Of a DNA stretch of 64,000 bases, positions 42,784 through 50,496 are shown piece by piece. The first letter of the stretch is position 1. Every line of letters starts with the position of its first letter. A model generated the notes under the pieces. That model saw only the letters and a program-made list of their open reading frames with translations, did not search any database and had not been told where the DNA came from. Source of the DNA: Microtetraspora niveoalba (lineage in GTDB: Bacteria; Actinomycetota; Actinomycetes; Streptosporangiales; Streptosporangiaceae); contig NZ_BBYM01000004.1 of the NCBI RefSeq assembly GCF_001570405.1, forward strand, positions 1 to 64,000, in the 5' to 3' direction. Made by a program: the position numbers and the translations under genes.

Positions 42784-43410
42784 ATGCTGCTGCACCTGGA
42801 CGCCAGCGCCCGCCGGGCGTCGTTCTCGCGGAGGCTGTCCGGCGTGTACGCCGAGACGTGGCGGGCGGCCCACCCGAAGGCCGGCTACGTCTATCGCGAC
42901 CTGGCCGCGCGACCCGTGCCGCACATCGGCGAGGCGTGGACCGAGCTGTGCGACCACATCCTGGAGCACGAGATCACCGACATCTCGCGCTACCGGGAGG
43001 CGGTCCGCACCCCCGACCAGCGCCAGGCGTGGGCCGTCGTGGAGCCGCTGCTCGACGAGGTGGTCGCGGCGGAGGTGATCCTGATCGGCACGCCGATGTA
43101 CAACTACTCGATCCCCTCGGCGCTGAAAGCCTGGCTCGACCAGATCACCTTCCCCAAGATGTCGCTCGCGGGGCGCTCGTTCGTGGTGGCGAGCGCCCGC
43201 GGCGGCGCGTACGGCCCGGGCACGCCGCGCGAGCCGTACGACCACCAGGAGCGCTACCTGCGGGACTTCTTCCGGGGGCACTTCAGGGTCGAGGACGTGA
43301 CGTTCATCCATGCGGAGCTGGTCAACGCCCGGCTCGATCCGGCGCTGGCGCACCTGCGTGACCGGCACGAGGAGTCACTGGCCGCGGCCCTCAAGGAGGC
43401 GGCCCGGTGA
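42784..43410 (+). CDS. azoR: FMN-dependent NADH-azoreductase
   Basis: A 208-residue flavodoxin-fold enzyme. The FMN phosphate loop is LDASARRASFSRRL (about 5-18). The flavin-binding PMYNYSIPSALKAWLDQI is the AzoR signature. It reduces azo bonds and quinones with NADH by two-electron transfer. ATG 42784 follows GAGGAGAG. The stop overlaps the GTG of the SMR gene (GTGA), so both are co-translated. The TetR repressor is divergent. The set looks like a detoxification unit for aromatic or cationic compounds. Confidence 0.9.
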   Translation: MLLHLDASARRASFSRRLSGVYAETWRAAHPKAGYVYRDLAARPVPHIGEAWTELCDHILEHEITDISRYREAVRTPDQRQAWAVVEPLLDEVVAAEVILIGTPMYNYSIPSALKAWLDQITFPKMSLAGRSFVVASARGGAYGPGTPREPYDHQERYLRDFFRGHFRVEDVTFIHAELVNARLDPALAHLRDRHEESLAAALKEAAR

Positions 43411-43721
43411 ACTGGGTGGTCCTGATGCTCGCCGGGCTCGTCGAGGTGGCGTGGTCGCAGAGCATCAAGCCGACGCACAACTTCACCCGGCCGCTACCCA
43501 CGCTGATCTGCCTGGTGCTGATGGCCGCCGCCGTGTGGCTGCTGTCGCGTGCGATGAACGGGCTGCCGGTGGGCACCGCGTACGCCGTGTTCACCGGCAT
43601 CGGCGCCGTCGGGGCGATCACCTTGGGCATCGTCGTCCACGACGATCCCGTGTCGGTGGGCAGGATGGTGGCGCTCGCCCTGATCGTCGGCGGGATAGTG
43701 ATGGCCCGGGTCACCGCCTGA
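43407..43721 (+). CDS. SMR-family transporter (Gdx/SugE-like)
   Basis: A 104-residue protein with four helices. The essential membrane glutamate is in LAGLVEVAW. The pattern SIKPTHNFTRPLPTL and AMNGLPVGTAYAVFTGIGAVG belongs to the Gdx/SugE branch, which exports guanidinium, and some members export quaternary ammonium. SMR proteins work as antiparallel dimers. Its GTG start overlaps the azoR stop. No guanidine riboswitch is visible; control appears to be by the TetR operator upstream of azoR. Confidence 0.88.
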   Translation: MNWVVLMLAGLVEVAWSQSIKPTHNFTRPLPTLICLVLMAAAVWLLSRAMNGLPVGTAYAVFTGIGAVGAITLGIVVHDDPVSVGRMVALALIVGGIVMARVTA

Positions 43722-43891
43722 GCCGGAATGGGGGCGGCACGTGGGGGGCGTGACCTCTGCGCCGTAGGGTCATGTCGCCCCCGATCCCCCGCGGACGGAG
43801 TTCCCTGGGTTCGCTCCGGATCTGCGCCTTGTGCGCAGACCGGCCGGGTCTAATTTGACCGGTCGATCTCGAAATGCCTAGGGTCTGCGGT

Positions 43892-44473
43892 GTGGCGAGG
43901 ACCAAGGAGTTCGATCCGGACGCGGCCCTGCAGAAGGCGCTCGAGCTGTTCTGGGAGCGGGGCTACGAGGCGACGTCCATGGCCGACCTGGTGGAGCATC
44001 TGGGCATCGCGCGGGCGAGCATCTATGCGACCTTCGGCGGCAAGCACGACCTCTACCTGAAGGCGCTCGAGAGGTACCGGCAGACCCGGGATCCCGTGCT
44101 CGTCGAGGCGCTGTCGCAACCCGGCCCGGCGCTCCCGGCCGTGAGGGCCCTGGTCGAGGCGTACGCCGAGGAGTCCCTTCGCGACGAGCGCAGGCGGGGC
44201 TGCATGGTGGTCAACGCCGCGGTGGAGGTGATGTCGCGCGATCCGCAGGCGGCCCGCGGGGTCGAGGCGAGCTGGGACACCCTGGAGACGGCGCTGGCCT
44301 CGGCGCTCACCCGGGCGCGGGCGCAGGGCGAGATCCCGGGTGACAGGGACCCTCGCGCCCTGGCCCGGTTCCTTCTCGTCGTCATGCAGGGCATGCGCGT
44401 CCTCGGCCGCGCGCATCCCGAGCCGGGCAGGTTGCGCGACGCCGCCGAGCAGGCGCTGGCGGCCCTGTCCTGA
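43892..44473 (+). CDS. TetR-family transcriptional regulator
   Basis: A 193-residue TetR regulator, starting at GTG 43892 (MARTKEFDPDAALQKALELFWERGYEATSMADLV). The helix-turn-helix is followed by GIARASIYATFGGKHDLYLKAL, a form seen in regulators of oxidoreductases and efflux genes. The C-terminal domain includes RGCMVVNAAVE. Upstream is an AT-rich patch with an 8-bp palindrome, GACCGGTC (43857-43864), possibly its operator. The regulated gene is not evident; the downstream pentapeptide gene is over 200 bp away. Confidence 0.87.
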   Translation: MARTKEFDPDAALQKALELFWERGYEATSMADLVEHLGIARASIYATFGGKHDLYLKALERYRQTRDPVLVEALSQPGPALPAVRALVEAYAEESLRDERRRGCMVVNAAVEVMSRDPQAARGVEASWDTLETALASALTRARAQGEIPGDRDPRALARFLLVVMQGMRVLGRAHPEPGRLRDAAEQALAALS

Positions 44474-44685
44474 GTAGGGGGCCGTGACGAAGGGCTCCTT
44501 CTCCCGCCCGAGTTCTGGAACGAGCGTTCTGGCTCCGCGTGCGGTCAGATGATCTCGCGCCGGCCGTAGGTGTCCGGGCGCGACGCGGCAGGTGGTCAGG
44601 CGGGTCGGGGAGAATGGGGAATGGCGCCCGCGGGGGCGGACCCGCGAATGTCTTACCCGTCTTTCTCGGCAGGAGATCCCGCACG

Positions 44686-45576
44686 TTGTCCCAGATGAAC
44701 CACGACGCTTCCTCAGAGGCCGGCCGGCTCGGCCTGCGCGCCGACTGCGCCGCCTGTTTCGGGCTGTGCTGCGTGGCGCTGCCCTTCGCCAAGTCGGCCG
44801 ACTTCGCCGTCGACAAGGACGCGGGCCGGCCGTGCGCGAACCTGCGGGAGGACTTCCGCTGCGGGATCCACGCGCATCTGCGGGAGCGGGGCTTCGCCGG
44901 ATGCACGGTCTTCGACTGCCTCGGCGCGGGGCAGAAGGTCTCCCAGGTCACCTTCGAGGGGCGGGACTGGCGGCGGGCCCCGGGCACGGCGCGGCTGATG
45001 TTCGACGTGTTCGCCGTGATGCGGCAGCTCCACGAGCTGCTCTGGTACGTGAACGAGGCGTTGTCGCTGCCGCCGGCCCGCCCCGTCCACGGGGACCTCC
45101 GTACGGCGCTGGACGACATCGAGCGGCTCACGCTCGGCAGCGCCGAGGCGGTGGCGGAGGTGGACGTGGCGGCGGTGCGCCGGGACGTGAACGAGCTGCT
45201 GATGCGGGCGAGCGAGCTGGTGCGGGCGGCGGCTCCCGGTCCCAGGAAGAACCACAGGGGCGCCGATCTGATCGGGGCCAGGCTCAGGGGCGCGGATCTG
45301 CGCGGCGCCAACCTGCGGGGGGCGTATCTGATCGCGGCCGACCTCGCGGGGGCCGATCTGCGGGTGGCCGATCTGATCGGGGCGGACCTGCGGGACGCGG
45401 ACCTGAGCGGCGCCGATCTGACCGGGAGCGTCTTCCTCACGCAGGCGCAGGTGAACGCGGCGAGGGGGGACGGCGCGACCAGGCTGCCGGGGGAGCTGAC
45501 GCGCCCGGCGCACTGGCGCGAGGGCGCGGCTCCGCGGCGGGGTGGTGGCCGGCGCGGCCGGGTCAGTGGACGCTGA
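44686..45576 (+). CDS. Pentapeptide-repeat protein with N-terminal cysteine cluster
   Basis: About 296 residues in two parts. The first 80 residues have a YkgJ-like cluster (CAACFGLCC, then CANL, FRCGIH, GCTVFDC) that could bind zinc or iron-sulfur. Residues about 185-260 are A(D/N)LxG pentapeptide repeats (GADLRGANLRGAYLIAADL...), forming a right-handed beta-helix. Such repeats mimic DNA in gyrase-protecting Qnr/Mfp proteins, but this array is short, so that role is only a possibility. The start is uncertain: TTG 44686 is 11 bases after AGGAGA, and ATG 44695 is the alternative. Its 3' end overlaps the convergent SDR gene by 14 nt. Confidence 0.8.
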   Translation: MSQMNHDASSEAGRLGLRADCAACFGLCCVALPFAKSADFAVDKDAGRPCANLREDFRCGIHAHLRERGFAGCTVFDCLGAGQKVSQVTFEGRDWRRAPGTARLMFDVFAVMRQLHELLWYVNEALSLPPARPVHGDLRTALDDIERLTLGSAEAVAEVDVAAVRRDVNELLMRASELVRAAAPGPRKNHRGADLIGARLRGADLRGANLRGAYLIAADLAGADLRVADLIGADLRDADLSGADLTGSVFLTQAQVNAARGDGATRLPGELTRPAHWREGAAPRRGGGRRGRVSGR

Positions 45577-46336
45577 ACCCGCCGTCGACGCAGATGGCCT
45601 GGCCGGTGACGTAGGCGGAGGCGTCGCCGGCGAGGAAGACGGCGATGCCGGCGAAGTCGTCCGGCACGCCGTTGCGGCCGGTCATCGATCGGGCGGCGAG
45701 CGCTTCGACGCGGCCGGGGACGGCCTGGGCGGGGGCGGTGAGCGGGGTGAGCACGAAGCCGGGGATGATCGTGTTGCTGGTGACGCCGTGCGCGGACCAG
45801 GCCTCGGCCTGTGAGCGGGTGAGGCCGCAGACGGCGGCTTTGGAGACGCCGTAGGCTCCGCTGTCGCCGAAGGCGCTGATGGACTGCTGGGATCCGATGT
45901 TGATGATGCGGCCGTGGCCTCGGGCCGCCATGCGGGGGCCGAAGTGCTGGCCGAGGAGGTACGGCGCGGTGAGGTTGACGGCGATGGTGCGGTCGTAGTC
46001 GTCGGTGGTGAGGTCGCCCATCGGGCGGCGGATGTTGTTGGCGGCGTCGTTGACGAGGATGTCGATGTCGCCGAAGTGCCGTGGGGCCTCGGCGCAGACG
46101 CGGGCGACGTCGGCCCGGTCGCCGAGGTCGGCGCTGACGGCCGCGGCGCGAACGCCCTGTTCCTGGAGGGTTCGTACGGCTGCGGCGAGTTCGGCGGGGC
46201 GGCGGGCGACGATGACGACGGCGGCGCCGGCGCGGCCGAGGGCCGTGGCGATGGCCTGTCCGATGCCGGAGCTGCCGCCGGTGACGAGGGCGGTGCGGCC
46301 GTGGAGGGAGAAGAGTTCCCCGACGTAGGACGACAT
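45563..46336 (-). CDS. Short-chain dehydrogenase/reductase (SDR)
   Basis: A 257-residue classical SDR. The cofactor motif TGGSSGIG is at about 19-26, NDAAN replaces the usual NNAG near 91, and the catalytic Ser/Tyr/Lys are in INIGSQQS...YGVSK. The C-terminal IPGFVLTPLT and FLAGDASAYVTGQAICVDGGFSV are typical. The Arg-rich end of the second strand (VARRPAEL) suggests NADP(H). It probably reduces a ketone or oxidises an alcohol; the substrate is unknown. It stands alone and converges on the pentapeptide gene. Confidence 0.9.
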   Translation of the reverse strand: MSSYVGELFSLHGRTALVTGGSSGIGQAIATALGRAGAAVVIVARRPAELAAAVRTLQEQGVRAAAVSADLGDRADVARVCAEAPRHFGDIDILVNDAANNIRRPMGDLTTDDYDRTIAVNLTAPYLLGQHFGPRMAARGHGRIINIGSQQSISAFGDSGAYGVSKAAVCGLTRSQAEAWSAHGVTSNTIIPGFVLTPLTAPAQAVPGRVEALAARSMTGRNGVPDDFAGIAVFLAGDASAYVTGQAICVDGGFSVH

Positions 46337-46358
46337 AGCGGATCATCCTATCTTTGCT

Positions 46359-46527
46359 GTCGGGCGGGGACCGCATCTGCTCTGCCACTTCGACCGCGAC
46401 GGCTACTACGTGCCGGTCGACTTCCGCGACCCGCTCTTCCTGGACGGTGACGCGGGCATCGCCGGGGGCGGCATGGTGGGGTCGCGCGGTCATCTTCCGT
46501 CAGTTGAGGAGCGTGCCCGGGTGCCGG
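46359..46527 (+). pseudogene. Decayed coding fragment between SDR and MarR genes
   Basis: A frame with protein-like composition reads GPHLLCHFDRDGYYVPVDFRDPLF and GIAGGGMVGSRGHL, without a start codon, and runs antisense into the MarR gene. It resembles, from memory, small hypothetical actinobacterial proteins, but I cannot name the family. Best read as an orphan piece of a lost gene. Confidence 0.35.
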
Positions 46528-46528
46528 T

Positions 46529-47032
46529 TCAGTGCGCGGATCGGCGGCTTTCGGCCAGCATCTCGTCGGCGGCGGCGTGGAGTTTGGTCATCACGTGTTC
46601 GAGGGCGTGCAGGGTCTCGGTGTCGAGCCGGCTGAGCAGGCACATGTAGCTGGACGTGCCGGCGTCGATGAGCTCTTCGGCGAGAAGGCGGCCGCGGGTG
46701 GTCAGTTCGACGAGGCGGACGCGGCGGTCGGCGGGGTCCTCGCGGCGGGTGACGAGGCCCTGGGCGACGAGGCGGTCGACGATGCCGGTGACGGTGCCGA
46801 GTCCGGTGCCGAGCGCTCTGGCGAGGTGCTGGCCGGAGGAGGCGTCGCGGAAGAAGATCATCATGACGACCTTGAGCTGCTGCATGGTGAGGCTGGAGGC
46901 GAGCAGCGGGGTGGAGCGGTCGTGGGCGAGGACGCGGCCGAGGGTCCGTTGCAGTTGGGTGAGCCGGTCGATCAGGTCGTGGCGCTCGTCGCGCTCGTCG
47001 CCGGCCTGGCCTGTCGCCTCGTTGTCGCTCAC
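46529..47032 (-). CDS. MarR-family repressor of RND exporter
   Basis: A 167-residue MarR regulator. The DNA-binding part contains GQHLARALGTGLGTVTGIVDRLVAQGLV, with wing REDPADRRVRLVELT. GTG 47032 is preceded by GAGAGGTGAAC and chosen over the longer frame. It is divergent from the RND exporter at 47160, and the 127 bp between them hold a long near-perfect palindrome (47077-47099). It most likely represses the exporter and itself until a substrate drug binds. Confidence 0.87.
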   Translation of the reverse strand: MSDNEATGQAGDERDERHDLIDRLTQLQRTLGRVLAHDRSTPLLASSLTMQQLKVVMMIFFRDASSGQHLARALGTGLGTVTGIVDRLVAQGLVTRREDPADRRVRLVELTTRGRLLAEELIDAGTSSYMCLLSRLDTETLHALEHVMTKLHAAADEMLAESRRSAH

Positions 47033-47076
47033 GTTCACCTCTCGCTCCCGGCGAGTCAGGTTACCAGTCATTAATG

Positions 47077-47099
47077 CTAAGGCGAATTGTTCGCGTTAG
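47077..47099. promoter_or_regulatory. MarR operator between marR-type and RND genes
   Basis: The arms CTAAGGCGAA and TTCGCGTTAG (9 of 10 complementary) flank TTG. The core GCGAA-TTG-TTCGC is perfect. Half-site-like repeats of GCGAA(g/t)(t/a)(g) continue to 47124, suggesting a second weaker site near the exporter promoter. Confidence 0.6.
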
Positions 47100-47159
47100 G
47101 CGAAGTGTTAGGGTGGGGCGAATAGTTTCCCCTGATCATCCGTGAAGGAGCTTCGCCAG

Positions 47160-50100
47160 ATGACCTTCCTGGCTCGCCTGAGCCTGGGCAACCGCACACT
47201 CGTGATGATGGTCGCGGTCGTGCTCAGCGCGCTCGGCGCCTTCGCGATCCCCTCTCTCAAGCAGCAACTGTTCCCGTCCCTGAGCTTCCCCGGGGCGTTC
47301 GTGGTGGCGGCCTATCCCGGCGCGTCACCGGAGATCGTCGAGGAACAGGTCACCAAGCCGATCGAGAACAGCTTCCAGGGCATCGCGGGCGCCACCGACA
47401 TCACCTCGACGTCCAAGGAGGGCCTGGCGCAGGTTCAGGTCGCGTTCGAGTATGGCACCGACATCGACGCGGCCGTGGCCAAGATGCAGCAGGCCGTGGG
47501 GCGGATCGGCTCCCGGCTGCCCTCCGGCGTCGATCCCCAGGTGATCGCGGGGAGCACCGACGACATCCCGGTGATGGTGATCGCGGTGGGTGACGCGGGC
47601 GACCAGCACACGATGTTCGACCGGCTCGAGCGGGTCATGGTGCCCCGGCTGCGCGGCATCGACGGTGTCCGCGACGCGTCGGTCTCCGGGGCGCGCGAGA
47701 AGCAGGTCGTGATCACGCCGGACCAGGTGAAGCTCGCGATGCGCGGCCTTTCGGCGGCGTCGATCCCCGAGTTGCTGCGCACGAACGGGGTGGCGATCCC
47801 CGCGGGCGCGGTCACGGAGAAGGACCGGACGCTGACGGTGCAGGTCGGGGACCGCATCGAGACGGTCGAGGACCTGAAGAACCTGTACCTGGCCCCGGCC
47901 GCCCCGCAGGCGGCCGGCGGCGCCGCGGGTTCGGCGGGCGCCACCGGAGCCGGTGGCCGTACGGGTTCGGCGGCGGGGGCCGCCGGCGGGCAGGTGCCCG
48001 GCCGCGCCCAGGTCGCGGTCAGGCCGGCGGCGCCGAAGCCGGTCAGGCTGGGCGACGTCGCCGACATCGCGGTGAAGGACGCGGACGCGACCACGCTGAC
48101 CCGTACGAACGGGAAGCCGAGCCTGGGCGTGTCGATCACGATGAAGCCGGACGGCAACGCGGTGCGGATCTCGCACGACGTGCGGGCCGTGCTGCCGGAG
48201 CTGACCCGCGCGGTCGGGGACGCCTCGGAGCTGACGGTGGTGTTCGACCAGGCGCCGTACGTGGAGCGGTCGATCGAGGACCTGACGACCGAGGGTCTGC
48301 TCGGCCTGGCGTTCGCGGTGCTGGTGATCCTGGTGTTCCTGCTGTCGGTGCGGTCCACGATCGTGACGGCGGTGTCGATCCCGCTGTCGGTCGTGATGGC
48401 GCTGATCGCGTTGTGGGTGGGCGACTACTCGCTGAACATGCTGACGCTGGGCGCGTTGACGATCGCCGTCGGCCGGGTGGTCGACGACTCGATCGTGGTG
48501 CTGGAGAACATCAAGCGGCACCTCGGCTACGGCGAGAGCAAGCGGCGGGCGATCCTGACCGCGGTGCGTGAGGTGGCGGGAGCGGTGACGGCGTCCACGC
48601 TGACGACGGTCGCGGTGTTCCTGCCGATCGCGTTCGTGGGCGGCATGGTGGGGCAGCTCTTCAGCCCGTTCGCGGTGACCGTGACGGTGGCGCTGCTGGC
48701 GTCGCTGGTGGTGTCGCTGACGGTGATCCCGGTGCTGGCGTTCTGGTTCCTGAAGGCTCCGGCGCTGTCGCCCGCGGAGGCGGAGGCCGTGCGGGAGGAG
48801 GCGGAGCTGCGCGAGCTGCGCAGCCCGCTGCAGCGGATGTACCTGCCTGTTCTGCGGTTCGCGACGCGGCGGCGGCTGGTGACGCTGGTGATCGGGCTGG
48901 TGGTGTTCGCCGGGACGATGGCGCTGGTGCCGAACCTGAAGACGAACTTCCTGGACGCCTCGGGCAACGACTCGATCCAGGTCACGCAGCGGATGCCCGT
49001 GGGGACGGCGCTGGCGACCACGGACGCGGCGGCCAAGAAGGTCGAGGCGGTGTTCGGGGAGTTCTCGCAGATCGAGTCGTACCAGGTGACGGTGGGCGGC
49101 GGCAGCCAGTTCATGGGCGGGCTCGGCGGCAGCGCCGACCGGGCGTCGTACTCGGTGACGATGGCCGACGGCGTGGACGCCTCAGCGTTCCAGGAGTCGC
49201 TGCGTGACCGGCTGACGAGCCTGTCCGGCGCCGGGGAGATCACGGTGGGCGGCTCGGACGGCGGGTTCGCCGCCGACCAGGTGCAGGTGATCCTGCAGGG
49301 CGTGGACACGGGTGAGCTGCGTACGGCGGCGACCGCCGTGCGGGAGGCGATGTCCGGGATCGACGGGTTGCGGGACGTCACCTCGAACCTGGAGGACAGC
49401 GCGCCCCGGATCGAGGTTCACGTGGACCGGGAGAAGGCCGCCGCGAAGGGGCTGAGTGAGGCGGCGGTCGGCCAGTTCGTCGCGCAGGCGTTCCGCGGCG
49501 CGCCGCTGGGGGCGATCAGCCTGGACGGGCGCTCCAGCGACATCGTGCTGCGGACGGGTGACGCTCCGGCGAGTCTCGCGGCGATCGAGAAGATCACGCT
49601 GCCGACGGCGTCGGGGCTGGTGAAGCTGAGCTCGGTGGCGGACGTGGTCCGGGCGGACGGGCCGACGCAGATCACCCGCCAGAACGGCGACCGCACGGCG
49701 ACGGTGGCGGGCAAGGCGGAGGCGGCCGACCTGGGCGCGATCACGGCGAAGGTGAAGGAGACCCTGGACGGGGTGAAGCTGCCGGCGGGCGTGTCGTACG
49801 AGATCGGCGGCGCGAGCGCGGACCAGGAGAAGGCGTTCGCGGACCTGGGGCTGGCGATGATGCTGGCGGTGGCCATCGTGTTCATGATCATGGTGGCGAC
49901 GTTCCGGAGTTTCGTGCAGCCGCTGATCCTGCTGGTGTCGATCCCGTTCGCGGCGACGGGCGCGATCGGGCTGCTGCTGGTGACGGACACGGCGCTGGGC
50001 GTTCCGGCGCTGATCGGCATGCTGATGCTGATCGGCATCGTCGTGACGAACGCGATCGTGCTGATCGACCTGATCAACCAGTACCGGGAGCAGGGGCTGG

Positions 50101-50411
50101 GGATCGTGGAGGCGGTCCTGGAGGGCGGCCGGCGGCGTCTGCGGCCGATCCTGATGACCGCGATCGCGACGATCTGCGCGCTGACGCCGATGGCGTTGGG
50201 GGTCACCGGGTCGGGTGGGTTCATCTCGCAGCCGCTGGCGATCGTGGTGATCGGCGGGTTGATCTCCTCGACGCTGCTGACGCTGGTGCTGGTGCCGACG
50301 CTGTACACGATGGTGGAGCGGACGAAGGAGCGGATGCGCCGCACGCCGAAGGAGCGGCCGGAGGCGGATGTGAAGGTGTACGACAAGGACGCGCTGGCGC
50401 CGTCGGCGTAG
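47160..50411 (+). CDS. RND-superfamily efflux transporter (AcrB/SwrC-like)
   Basis: A 1083-residue exporter with the RND layout. A first helix is followed by a large extracytoplasmic loop (with PGASPEIVEEQVTKPIENSFQGIAG), then five helices. A second large loop and a last helix set follow, around GMLMLIGIVVTNAIVLIDLIN. The helix-4 proton relay region contains IAVGRVVDDSIVVLENI. This is the HAE1-like class, in Gram-positive bacteria represented by SwrC. ATG 47160 has GAAGGAG nine bases upstream. A Gly/Ala-rich insert (AAGSAGATGAGGRTG) interrupts the first loop. Its substrate is unknown; control is by the divergent MarR protein. Confidence 0.9.
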   Translation: MTFLARLSLGNRTLVMMVAVVLSALGAFAIPSLKQQLFPSLSFPGAFVVAAYPGASPEIVEEQVTKPIENSFQGIAGATDITSTSKEGLAQVQVAFEYGTDIDAAVAKMQQAVGRIGSRLPSGVDPQVIAGSTDDIPVMVIAVGDAGDQHTMFDRLERVMVPRLRGIDGVRDASVSGAREKQVVITPDQVKLAMRGLSAASIPELLRTNGVAIPAGAVTEKDRTLTVQVGDRIETVEDLKNLYLAPAAPQAAGGAAGSAGATGAGGRTGSAAGAAGGQVPGRAQVAVRPAAPKPVRLGDVADIAVKDADATTLTRTNGKPSLGVSITMKPDGNAVRISHDVRAVLPELTRAVGDASELTVVFDQAPYVERSIEDLTTEGLLGLAFAVLVILVFLLSVRSTIVTAVSIPLSVVMALIALWVGDYSLNMLTLGALTIAVGRVVDDSIVVLENIKRHLGYGESKRRAILTAVREVAGAVTASTLTTVAVFLPIAFVGGMVGQLFSPFAVTVTVALLASLVVSLTVIPVLAFWFLKAPALSPAEAEAVREEAELRELRSPLQRMYLPVLRFATRRRLVTLVIGLVVFAGTMALVPNLKTNFLDASGNDSIQVTQRMPVGTALATTDAAAKKVEAVFGEFSQIESYQVTVGGGSQFMGGLGGSADRASYSVTMADGVDASAFQESLRDRLTSLSGAGEITVGGSDGGFAADQVQVILQGVDTGELRTAATAVREAMSGIDGLRDVTSNLEDSAPRIEVHVDREKAAAKGLSEAAVGQFVAQAFRGAPLGAISLDGRSSDIVLRTGDAPASLAAIEKITLPTASGLVKLSSVADVVRADGPTQITRQNGDRTATVAGKAEAADLGAITAKVKETLDGVKLPAGVSYEIGGASADQEKAFADLGLAMMLAVAIVFMIMVATFRSFVQPLILLVSIPFAATGAIGLLLVTDTALGVPALIGMLMLIGIVVTNAIVLIDLINQYREQGLGIVEAVLEGGRRRLRPILMTAIATICALTPMALGVTGSGGFISQPLAIVVIGGLISSTLLTLVLVPTLYTMVERTKERMRRTPKERPEADVKVYDKDALAPSA

Positions 50412-50425
50412 TCCGGTCACGTGTT

Positions 50426-50461
50426 TCGCGCCGGTTCTCCCGGGAGGGGGGACCGGCGCGA
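50426..50461 (+). terminator. Terminator hairpin after RND gene
   Basis: The perfect 10-bp arms TCGCGCCGGT (50426-50435) and ACCGGCGCGA (50452-50461) enclose a CTCCCGGGAG palindrome, 14 bp past the RND stop. It should separate this gene from purB. Confidence 0.7.
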
Positions 50462-50496
50462 GCCGTACGCGGGGGGCATCAATAAACTGGGGCAAC

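Noticed and set aside
44686-45576. Qnr/MfpA-type quinolone resistance gene
   Set aside because: The pentapeptide array is too short and it carries an unrelated Cys-rich domain, so a gyrase role is not supported.
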